A stretch of DNA of 64,000 nucleotides from Erythrophleum ivorense (lineage: Eukaryota; Streptophyta; Magnoliopsida; Fabales; Fabaceae). Positions 12,430 to 23,165 of the stretch are shown piece by piece (position 1 is the stretch's first letter; the number at the start of each line of letters is the position of its first letter). The notes under the pieces were generated by a model, which made no database searches, was not told where the DNA came from, and saw only the letters and a program-made list of their open reading frames with translations. The stretch covers positions 55,507,088 through 55,571,087 of the forward strand of contig JAIUCV010000003.1 in NCBI GenBank assembly GCA_026724425.1. The letters are read 5' to 3'. A program made the translations under genes and the position numbers.

Positions 12430-13560
12430 TTTTTGGTTTAAAAAGAGTTTTGATATATTTTGTGATCGACCAACCCTGAGCATTTGACCCAATTCCCAAA
12501 GAGAGGAGGGATTTCAACTAGCGGGGAAGAGGATGAGAAGTCATGTGCAAGCTGGTTTCTTTCTCAAAGATGAAAAGGTTTCTATCCTTCCACAACACGG
12601 CTAGTTTTGTTGCAGAAGTTCCAAGAGAGCCAGTCCATAAGATTTGAGGAGAAAAATTCGTCTCAAAAGCAAGGTTTGATGAACCTCAATCAGAGATCAG
12701 AGACATGGGTACGGTCACGCAGAGCATGAAAGATAGTTTCAGCTTCACAATCACATTTCGGGCAAGTATTATCAGGAGAAAGATGTTTGGTCATCCTATG
12801 ACAATTCGTAAGAATTTTACCATGCACAACTACAACTAGAGAAACAATCTAATTCTTTTTGGAAAGAAAATAATGAACAAAGAATACGTAAACCGAGCTT
12901 AACAAGATATTATATTTATCTTGGATAACAAAACACGTGACAGAACCAAAAGAATAAAATAACAAACCATAAAAAACCAATAACAAATGAACATTTCTTG
13001 TACACTATTTCACACGTCACACAAACGTACTATACATTACGTACAATAGTTGTTTCAACTTCATAAACCAGTTCCCTCAACTCATATAATAGCCACCCTG
13101 ACTCATGGAAGGTAGTCGGTTTAACTCTATCGCCTCAACTTGTGTTGCCTTGACTTTTCTGTAAGCAGCCAAATGCACTTCCATATGGGGATTAGATTGA
13201 GACAAGAGCTGTCATTGAGAAATTGATAACTTTTCACTGAAAATACGAGGGAGATAAGTTGTGATGTTCAGGCAGTTCCGATCACTACTAGCTAGGAGAA
13301 ACATGAATACAGACGTTCTTATCAAGATCAATCACAGAAAGGTTCTTGCTGTTGCAGCACCTTATCCCTAAGATGGCCAACCTCAGACATCCAGACATCG
13401 TTCCAGAAACTTACACGAAACCCATCACCAAGATTCCAAGCGATCGATACTACTCTTCTCCACATCCAACCAGCATTTAATAACACCTTTCCATTTTCCA
13501 AAATCAAGAACACTGGACTTTGCATTAATTTTCGGAAGGATATCACCACCACAACCATAA
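12430..13560 (-). mobile_element. LINE (L1-type) 3' remnant
   Basis: The minus strand encodes the C-terminal part of a plant non-LTR retrotransposon ORF2. At 13558-13328 a 76-codon frame contains the W-R-x-V followed by GDGFRVSFWNDVWMSEV segment typical of the region after the reverse transcriptase. At about 12860-12540 there is a reverse-transcriptase zinc-binding domain (TCPKCDCEAETIFHALRD, Cys-Cys-His type), then a W-K-D-R-N block. Stops and frame changes separate these parts, so it is dead. Poly-T runs at about 12426-12434 or 12183-12194 on the plus strand could mark its poly-A end. No 5' half is seen. Confidence 0.75.
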
Positions 13561-13564
13561 TTCG

Positions 13565-13913
13565 CCCTTAAAACTTCGACCTATGGCTGATTTTTATTAT
13601 TATTATTATTTTTTTTGGGTGAAACCGGACCAAATTTTTGTCATACCTATGTATCCCTCTGTGCCCGAGACCAGGGGAGATTCTGAATCTGATGGGGTCC
13701 TTGTGAGTTCCGCATCGTCCAAAACCACGGTTTTAGAACAATTTATATATCTGGAAGGATGTGACGAGATTCCCCCTGCTCAATGACCTTGTCGCTAGGC
13801 TGGACTGAGGAAAGTCCCCGGGCCAGATCTGCAGAGATGCAGCCTCGAAGACGAGGAAACTTCGAGCATTGAGAATTATTCACCCCTTAAAACTTCGACC
13901 TATGGCTGATTTT
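13565..13913. repeat. Direct 30-bp repeats bounding a 289-bp segment
   Basis: A 30-bp sequence beginning CCCTTAAAACTTCG occurs identically at 13565-13594 and 13884-13913, with some similarity also just upstream of each. The 289 bp between them are GC-richer than the surroundings, start with an ATT tract and include an LTR-like phrase (gttccgcatcgtccaaaacc). Either a short element was inserted with an unusually long duplication, or a 319-bp segment was partly duplicated. There is a 67-codon plus-strand frame (13583-13786) with no family I recognise. Confidence 0.6.
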
Positions 13914-16179
13914 CATTTTTATTGTTCAGCATGAATTTTAAAATACGAGTTTGTGGCTGGCTTTTTTTTTTGGTAGAGTATGGACCTTGAAATACATTCA
14001 ACAATTAGAGTTTGAGTTTTTGGTGTCATTTACCGAACCTTTTCATGGTCAATTTTTTTATTTACTCTAATTAAATGATTCAACTAGAATGGGGACTCAT
14101 GATGATCAACAGCGCTTTCATTTTGTTATTCTCTTAATTGAGACCAGAGTTAAGCAAGGCAATTGGATGCGGAGGTAGTTTCCATAAGATGGAGTGATCA
14201 CGAAAACTTAATAGAAGTATTACTGATCATGTTCTATTCCAAGCATAAATAACAAAGCATTCATCAATATCTCCAGGACTCCTCAAATGATACTATTAAA
14301 TAAGGTAATGAAAATCGGATTGAACTGACTGGTTCGATCAATTGGATCAGGAATCGGCTAATGGTTCGGTTCTTTATACCCATAAAACTAGATTGACCAA
14401 GAACAGATCAAAAATCGATAAAACCAATCAAGAACTGGTAAAAACTAACAAAGTCGATCAATTTAACGATTCTAACTGTTCAACAAAGTTTTTTTTTTTA
14501 AATCCTTTGGTTCAAAATGTTGTTTTGGACCTTTTTTTTTTATAATTTCACATAAGCCATCAAACGTGCATTCAGGGTTCGTGATTTCCTCCTAGATTCC
14601 CATTCATTTCTCTTTTTCACAATGTCTTGTTCTTCCCTTCAACTCCAACACACAAAACTAGAGGTGCCTAAAACCAGGTGTCCAACTAGTAATCACTGAG
14701 GCTCAAACTATTAGATTCTCATCCTTTCCCATCCTTTCTTGGTCAATTATTTTCTTTGCACATTTTCCTTTTTCTTCATTTTGTCATTACTCTGTTTTAG
14801 TTGCAATTTCAGCATCTTCCGTGTTGTTGTGCATGTCTTTGCTTGGTTTTCGGTTGAGCTTTTCTTTTAACCTAAAAAAAATGGGGTTCTATAGATTTTT
14901 CTTGAGCTCTTCATCATCAACAACTCTGTTCTAAGAGCTTCTGTTGTTCATGGCATGTTGAAATTGCAACTAGTGCTTAGGCTACTAATTTATGCCTCTG
15001 TTGATGTGATTCATGCCCTTAAACAGACATCAAAAGGATTACTAAATCCTGTCACAAAAGATATAATCCACTCTGTTGTTCATCCCAATTCAATTTTGCT
15101 ATTCCTCTCCGTTTTAATGTTCAAGTTCTAGTTAAGTTGTGAAATTTGCTTCAGGCAGTGTGCTTCTTTATTTTGAATTTTGATGGTGTTATATGTATTA
15201 TGTAACATGAAGACATGAAGTAATTTCTTATATGGGAGTCCATTTGCTTGATTTGAATTAAGTTCATAACTTCCTCTAATTTTCCTATCTTCCTCTAATT
15301 AAGTTCAATCATGGATGCATTGTAGTGTAATTTAGAAATAGATTATGCTTTTCAATTAGTTGAGGCTGCTTGCAATCTTCCATTGAAGTTGATGGATTTA
15401 TATATAGCTATCCTGATGTTAACATAATTTACAATTATCTCGAAATCTTTTTATCCAAATTATGACTCACTCTTCTTTCCCAAAATCTGCTAGGTAACTT
15501 TTCTAAGCTTTCTTTGAATATGGATTCTGGATATCAACATTTTAAGTAAATTACCTAGATCTCATTTGAGGTTTGACAAAATTACCTAGAGCTCTTGTTT
15601 TTTATATTACATTAACTCCTTTATGACATAAAATCAATGGCAATATATATTTCGCAAAAATTCAAAGCATTGGAGATTTGTGGAACTTTGGAGAAAAGAA
15701 AATGTGGTTAATGTTATGTAAAAGTTTAAAATTAAGGGAGGTATGTATGATATTCAATATAATAAGAGATTGAGGTTTATTTAATTCACTTGAATATTTT
15801 TAAGTGCTGCCCTTCTATTGGGGATTTGCATGTCTCTTTGGAAACCTTTTTCTGGCAATGATCTATTTTGTATCGGGATTTAGCAATGCACCTATTCATG
15901 ATTTAAATATCTTCCATGCACTCTATCTTAGAATTTCCTTTTAATATTTCACATGCAAGTCGTATTAATGCATAATCTTTTACCTAGTTTTCCCTTTATG
16001 ATTAAGATTTGAGAGGAAAAAAAAAAGAGAGGAACAAGATAAATGTTAGCATAATTAATAGAAAAACATTTTATAGAAACCCCTTATAGTATTTTGTTGC
16101 ACTGATTTTTTTTCTTTTTGTTGTCATATTAATTTATATTCATATTGTTATAACAACTTGCGTCTTTTCTGGTGCACTA

Positions 16180-18857
16180 CATATTGAAAGCATAGATGCT
16201 TTGAATACTTCAAGTGCTAATGCTGCCAACCCTAATATTATTGGCAATAGTAATGCACAATCATCAGATAAACAATCAATAGTTGGCTCTTTTACATCAT
16301 TCCATGGAAAGACTGATCCTGCTTAGGAGCATTTTGCTTTTAAGAAAGAGGGAAAAACTAATGTGTTTACTTGCCTTCATTGTTCATTGATATATAGAGG
16401 ATAGGGCATAAATAGAATGAAGCAACATCTTGCTGGCATACCAAGTCAAATAAGCTCTTGCAAAAAGGTTCCTCATGATGTTCGCTATAGAATGATAGAA
16501 TTCCTAAAACAATTGTAAAAAAGAAAGCAAATTGAAGATTTCACTAAAGTATATGGTGATGAAATTGAAGGTGGACCAGAAGTTGAAGAAGTTCAACCAC
16601 CTCCACCTAAGAGGCAATTACTTACTTTAGGTAAAAGAAAAACTAATGCTGAGATTGATAATTATTTTGCTCCAAGGACAACTCTCAGTTCCCAACCAAG
16701 TGTCAAAAGTGTATTATCTAATAATGAAGCTCAACATAGAGCTAAGTTGACAATTGTTAGATGGCTTTTATAATTCTTGCATTCCATTTAATACATTAAA
16801 TTCTCTTTATTTTCAACTTACTATGGATGCAATTGCTGTTATGGGACCTGGGTTCAAAGGCCATTCCTTTCATGAAACAAGGGTTAATTTGTTACAAGAT
16901 TGTAAGAAAAAATGTCAATTACTTGTCGAAGGCCATCGAGCTAAATGATCAAAAACTGGATTTGCAATTATGGCTGATGGTTGGACTGAACAAAGGCAAA
17001 GAACATTGATAAACTTTTTAATTTATTCCCCTACAGGTATAGTATTTGTTAAAAAGTACTTGTTAGTCTTTTTTAGTTTACTCTTCTTGCATTTGATTTA
17101 ATGCATTAATTTATTCTCTTACAGGTTTAGTATTTGTAAAATCTATTAATGCCTTAGATGTGGTGAAAGATGTAAAGACATTGTTTAAAATGTTTTTTGA
17201 AGTTATTGAATGGGTTGGACCTGCTAATGTTATTCATGTAGTGTCTGATAATGTAACTAATTATGTAGCAGCTGGGAAGTTGATACATGAGAAATATAAG
17301 CACATTTATTGGTCACCCTATGCTGCTCATTGTTCGAATCTTCTTTTAAAGGACATTGGTAGCTTGCCTTATATGACAGACCTTGTATCAAAGGCTTTAA
17401 AGGTAACAATCTTTGGTATAATCATATGGTTTTGTTATCATGGCTAAGGAAAAGAGATGGTTGGAGAGAGATTATGTGTCTAAGAGTGACTTGATTTGCT
17501 ACTATTAAGAAGTTTGTATGAGTATAAGTATGATTTGTAAACTTTAGTTGTAGATAAACACTTCACTAGCCATAAATTGGTCAAGACTACTGTAAGAATG
17601 GCTGTTAGTGCTATCATATTAGATAAAAAATTTTGGAGTAATTGTTATTTCTATGCGAGACTTAAGGCTCCCATTACAAATTGTTAAGAATTGTAGATAT
17701 AGATGAAAATTTTCTTTAGGTTATGTTTATAAAGGCATGCAAAGGGCAAATAATACAATAAAGGAGATGTTTGAAAATAAGAAACAACTATATAAGCCTT
17801 ACACAGATATTATTGAGGCTCGATGGGATAGGTACTTAAAGCACAATTTTCATGCAGTAGCTTCTTTTGAATTCTACTATTTTATATAATGAAAAATTTT
17901 GTGAGAAGAATATGGTCATCCAAAGTATTCTCGATTTGTTTAATATAAGAAGCCTATATAGTAATGTTACAAAAGCTATTGAAGAAATGCAAATGTATCG
18001 TGAGTGTGAAAGAAGTTTCAATCTAGACCAAGCTTACAAGATGGCAAAGACAATACAACCTTGTAAGCACTAATTTATGATATTTTAAAAGATTAAGTAT
18101 GATCGATCATATAATTGCATGTATTTATTTTATATAGATATGTGGTGGACATATTATAAGGGTAGTACTCCAACCTTGAAAAATATAGCAGCTTGTATTC
18201 TTGGCCAAACATTTTTTTCTTCAAAATGTGAGCAAAATTGAATTTTTTTTTGAATGCATTCATACAAAGAAAAGAAATAGACTAGAGCATCAAAGGCTAA
18301 GTGATCTTGTTCATGTTAATTATAACCTGTGTTTGAAGAACAAGTACATAAATAATACTTAAAATATAATTATTATTTACTCCTTTTAGCATAATTGAAA
18401 CGCTATTTGATATTTTTATACTTTATTTTAGGTCACAATATAAGAAGAGAAACTATGATCCTATTGATTATGAATCTATTGACAATGTTGAGTATTGGAT
18501 AGCTAAAGAAGAAGTAGCTCTTGAGTTTGATGGTGCAAATCTTGAAAATGATAATTTTATTTATGAAGACAATGTAATTCCAATAGTTGGTGAATTATCA
18601 AGAGAACAAGGTTCATATAATTTTTTTTCAATATTTGGATATTATATAAGTATTATTCTTGTGCATAATTTTATTTTTAATTTCTTATATGATTAGGTGC
18701 TAAAGAAGAGGACATTACAAACGAACCAATTATGGAATCACTTGATGATTTTAGAGTTAGATATGATGATGATGATGATTGTGGTGGTTGTCCTGTTTTA
18801 AATGTTAATAAATTGGCTTTTGATGAATTTAACCTTAATGAATATTTTAATAATTAA
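16180..18857 (+). pseudogene. hAT transposase pseudogene (BED zinc finger, DUF659, hAT dimerisation)
   Basis: Degenerate transposase inside the hAT element. A BED-type finger lies at about 16330-16440 (C-L-H-C followed by H-L-A-G) and holds an in-frame TAG. A DUF659 core lies at about 16770-17405, with recognisable MGPGFKG, MADGWTEQRQR, VVSDNVTNYVAAG and YAAHC-x-NLLL segments. A hAT-family C-terminal dimerisation domain lies at about 18139-18355 (WWTYY-x-GSTPTL...KCEQN). An acidic tail ends at 18857 (FNLNEYFNN then stop). Stops in conserved places include a TGA just before SKTGFAIM at about 16945. A 92-bp internal tandem duplication breaks the DUF659 region. Introns are likely between the blocks. 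It cannot make an active enzyme as it stands, though the DUF659 core is well kept. Confidence 0.8.
17012..17145 (+). repeat. About 92-bp tandem duplication in the transposase
   Basis: The phrase 'taatttattcccctacaggt' plus 'atagtatttgt' at about 17013-17051 recurs, with a few changes, at about 17107-17138 ('ttattctcttacaggtttag'). Both copies carry a tacag/gt junction. The second copy leads into the continuing DUF659 frame; the first interrupts it. Confidence 0.65.
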
Positions 18858-19136
18858 TTATTAGTTGATCACTTAAAGTTTAATTTGTAACTGTGGATGT
18901 TGTATTAGATATTAATTTGTTAAGAGTTGAATATTAAGTTATATTGGACCTTATAAAATTTATTTGTATTGATTTTTATTTATTATATGAGATTTTTAAT
19001 ATATAAAATTAAAGATATATATATATATATATATATTTAATTACTACTTGTTCGAACACAATTCAACTATTAAATCATGAACTAGTGTCTTTATCGGTTC
19101 AATGACTGATTCAATTTTAAAAACATTGCTATTAAA

Positions 19137-20650
19137 CAATTTTGCATTTCTAACTTTCCAATGTTACCATACATAGCTCTTGGTGCGACACATGATAGTT
19201 TCAGATGAACCAGTGTCGGAGTAGGATCCTGAGTTGGCAAGGGGCAAAACTTTTTTTTAATTTTCTTTTTAAATTACATTTAAATTTTTTATTTATAATA
19301 TATTATGTAAATAAAATATTTTCCTTTAAACTTTTAGATTAAACTAAATTTAATTTAACTCACTAATAATATTTTGATTTCTTCCTAAATCTAAAAATAA
19401 GTTTAAATTTAAATGAGTAGTATATCAAAAATTAATTTTTATATTAATATCAACAACTTTACTAACTAAATACCTACAAAGATATAATTATGCATATATT
19501 CAATATTCATATAAAGTATAATAAGGATATATACTAAAATATTTATATCATCGCTCAACATTATAATTTAATAAACAACTCAAAGCATTTTGAAAGGAAA
19601 AAATTGTTTGAAGAAACATACAAATTTATGGTTATCAATTTGTTAAAAAAAACTATATTTATAAAGTATTGCAAATATTATTTTATCCAACAACATACTA
19701 AAAATTTTTTTAGTATTTAAAAAATATATATTTACATGGCACAATTCGAACATAAAACAACAAAACAAAAATGTGAATAATATAAATGATGAATAAGTTG
19801 AAAAATCAAGCTTTCTAAGGTAACTTGAAGCTTTGAAAAGTCAAGCTTTCTTATGATGTTAGTTATCTACAAAAAGATGTTGACCAAAAAGAATTATAAT
19901 TCAAAACAATACAAGAATAATTACAAGAACCTATGAGAATTACAATTAATGCACTTGTTTTTTTTTTTAAATGTGATTTTGAATTTACAATTGATGCTTC
20001 ACTCTGCTATTGTTGTTGGATGGTTCAATGTTAGCATATCATCCTTCATTATTTTGAAATTTTCCATGACTTGTCTCTCCTGTAGGTTTGGTTTCTAAAC
20101 CTACATTTGCAAAGAGGAAAAGTAATATAATTGCCCTTGTTGTTGTCACTTAAAAGAAGCCAAATGAAGTGAACAAGAATTGCTAAGGCTTAGGATGTAT
20201 TGTAATTGACAATAATGTGACAGGAACTTGTACTATATCTTACTCTAGCTTGTAATAAAGAGTTCAACAAATTAATTTCAATAAAATTGATTCTTTTGTT
20301 GTTAGTCTTATAAAGTTGTGATTACATTATCATCATCATATACATTTTAAAATATTTCCACTAAACTTCAGTGGTTTAAGCCAGGGCATGAGACATTATA
20401 AAAGAATACTAATCACAACATAAGCACTAATTACTCAGCAATACCATATAAGTATTGAAAAATCAAATGCTCTTACCATCAACATTCTAGTAAAAGGAAG
20501 TTCACTCTCATTTCTTTGAAGACATACATACATATGATATTAGAGGTGCTAAGCAAGATATTCCATATTGCATTTGATTGTTCTAAAAGAAAAGGTCAAC
20601 ACTAATTTTTTTTTAGCACTAATCACAAAAATAGGTTGCTAAAATAGCTA
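19137..20650. other. AT-rich spacer, nothing recognised
   Basis: No coding or repeat family is recognised. The right half (about 19960-20650) may be the 3' flank of the FAR1-like pseudogene that follows on the minus strand. Confidence 0.45.
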
Positions 20651-20679
20651 GAAGCACATCTCCACATCACATATTGTTG

Positions 20680-21870
20680 AGTTTGTAAATCTCTGACAAT
20701 GGAAGTTGTTCTTCTTCCTTTAGGTGGACACTTAACCTAACCTTTTGGTCATCACTTCCTCATTATATCATCTTTCTTCTTGAATCCCTTTGCTTATGCA
20801 ACACACTTTGTTGGCGATGTTGTGGTAGCATCACCATTGTTGTTTAGAGTCTTTTGCCTCAAATAAAATTTTGTTACTTGCTTGCTCAATTCAAGCACAA
20901 CTTTATGCACTGATGAGAATGTCTTTGGACAATTGGATGCCTCAGTTGCTAATCTTATTAGCAAAAGATAAAGTTATTTATACTATTGTGTACCTTTTAG
21001 TCTAGGATCTACTTCGACTTGCTTTCTCTTACTATTATATATCATACCACTTCTCACTTCTTTTGTCCACATTTTTAGAATATGTTGTTCAAAAAGTTTT
21101 TTCATATCCATCACATCATATACCTTTAAAGCATGGTAGTATAATATTTAAAAAGCTTCAAACTTTTGATAACTACATGAAATTGATTTGTTGTTGGGAT
21201 CAAAACAAACCATTCATTCTCCCCCTTGGTCAACCATACAAACAACATATTCAAATAAGGGCTAACTTTTATTTCTGTATTTTATACAAACAGTTACATA
21301 TAAATCCCACTTTTATTGAAACAAGTCAAAGATAATGGGCATGTAAATTTGAGTAACTAGTTGTAGAATAGGCAAACTCTAGACAAACAATCTTGGGATT
21401 TTTTAATGTGATTCAAAATCATGTTTCAACTCATTATACCTCCTATCTTCTACAACTCGTTTGAAGTGCTTGAAGAACTGATTAATTTCCGAATCTGATT
21501 TCATGCAACTTTTGATATTAGCATTTACATTTTCACTAAGTTGTATATTACGCATACTAAGTGTGAGAACATTCTTCATATGACAATGTGCTCATTTCTC
21601 CTTTATATTGTAAACTGATCTTAGCCACATGTTTTCATACATATTGTAATAATAGCAAGCTACTTCATGCTACCTCACTATGTTTCTTCATCATACTCGT
21701 ACATGCACTTCTTGAAATTAATCAACAAATGTGATCCATCCTTTGTCAAGCTTTCAAGATGGTTAATACCATTTTGCATTAAATGCCATATACACAATCC
21801 TTCATCTTTGGAATCACCTCATGCAATGCTCTTGACATTATTTGATATTGATAAGTGAAAATAGTAAAAA
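20680..21870 (-). pseudogene. FAR1/FHY3-related (MULE-derived) pseudogene fragment
   Basis: Read on the minus strand, the blocks follow the order of FAR1-RELATED SEQUENCE proteins. At about 21860-21690 come ALHEVIPKMKD, then HLMQNG in a shifted frame, then LINFKKCMYEYDEE. At about 21480-21350 is an FLKHFKRVVEDRRYNELKHDFES block. At about 21300-21120 is the region of the SWIM zinc finger, followed by HALKVYDVMDMKKLFEQ and ILKMWTKEVRSG. A C-terminal tail runs to about 20690. FAR1 proteins are DNA-binding regulators domesticated from MULE transposases. Here there are stops, frame changes and no N-terminal FAR1 DNA-binding domain. The SWIM ligands are damaged: CxC reads CSY and the CxH reads YYH. 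It could be a relic of a gene or of a MULE; no terminal repeats were found. Confidence 0.7.
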
Positions 21871-22850
21871 GCTTTTTTTTTTGTGCTTCTTAAAAAGTTT
21901 TCATATAGTCATTAAATGGTAGCTTAATTATAGTTTTAGGACTTAAACTTTTAAAGGTAACACTTTTTTTAGTTATCACAAAACATTTAAAATATAACAT
22001 ATGAATTAAAACTAAGATTAGATTTAGGTATAATTTCTTCTATCTTTATTATCATATTAGTTAATTAAAACATAATAAATATATGATTTTTCAATAATAA
22101 TATGATAAATGTATGATTTAATTGAGAAACTATATAGTTATTTACAAAAAGCATACACTTGTGATATTTAATTAATAAATTTGATAGTAAAGATATAAAA
22201 AATTATATACAAGTTTTTTTTCCTTAAAACTAACATATGAGAAAGTCATGTGATATTGTATATTTACATCATCTTTTCTAATTTCTCCTTTGTGCGATTT
22301 TTGACATGCGTTTTTCTCAAATTCTCAATTTCTAAAACATTATTTTAAAGTAATTTATTACTTTTTACTTTTTGTAATAATTTAGAAGGGCAAATTTTTT
22401 GTTTCAAAGTTCAAATGCAAAAGTTACAATTAGGCTACAGTTCTAGGGATCAAATAAAATTCTATATTTTTTTCTTATTCTCCTTTATTACTAATTTCTC
22501 TTTATTTTTAAAAGAAATTGTAAGCTATTATCATTTTTTATTACTTAAAATATTAATTTTAAGATGATTTTATATGATTTATTTTGTCAACCAAACCTAA
22601 GAGTAGGCTTTAACAAATAAAGTAGCACAAAATGACTTACAATATAATGTTATTTTATTTCTTACCTAATTATGTGCAAAACTTTATGCCTAAATTATCT
22701 TTATCCTTAGACAATTCAATTTAAAACTTTCCCACCAAACAATACAATTTTACACATAAAAAGCATAAGACAATGAATTATATAAATTTATTTTTCTAAT
22801 TTTATGCTAGATATAAGAGAGCTTGTTCATTTTACTAACTTCAAGAAAAG
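21871..22850. other. AT-rich spacer
   Basis: No recognisable coding sequence or repeat structure beyond A/T runs. It may hold the lost 5' part of the FAR1-like pseudogene. Confidence 0.4.
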
Positions 22851-23165
22851 TGTAACAAACGATCAGTTTCGTAAAACAACGAAATGAGCCGTATAAAAGC
22901 AAAACCTTTGAAATGAGCTAGAAAATGCCCAGAAAAATTTAGGTAGAGTCCTAAGCTCTAAAAAATGATAATTCTAAACTTAGACGGAAAGAAAAATAGA
23001 GTTAGGATGACGAAACAAATTGTGACAAAAACTAACAAAACGTAATGACATTTTCGTAAATAAGTGTAACTTTTAGAAAAACACATAGAAGGGCTTTTTA
23101 AATAAAAATTTTGAGTTGCCCAGAGTTCTCAGAGGCCCAAAAATTATGGGAAGCCCCAAGACTGG

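Larger units (their letters stand above)
14301..19128 (+). mobile_element. Complete but dead hAT transposon
   Basis: A 4,828-bp element is flanked by perfect 8-bp target duplications CTATTAAA (14293-14300 and 19129-19136), the size expected for hAT. The ends are imperfect inverted repeats: TAAGGTAATGAAAATCGGAT at the left and, on the other strand, CAATGTTTTTAAAATTGAAT at the right, about two-thirds identical. Subterminal regions are rich in 'ggttcgatcaa / atcggttcaatga' motifs, as in other hATs. Inside is a plus-strand BED-finger/DUF659/hAT-dimerisation transposase with several stops. The 14550-16180 stretch is noncoding leader or intron sequence. Confidence 0.85.

Noticed and set aside
13796..13830. 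'gaggaaagtcc' followed by cgggcc, like the conserved core of bacterial RNase P RNA
   Set aside because: Only about a dozen bases match; the other conserved helices are absent and the context is nuclear repeat DNA.
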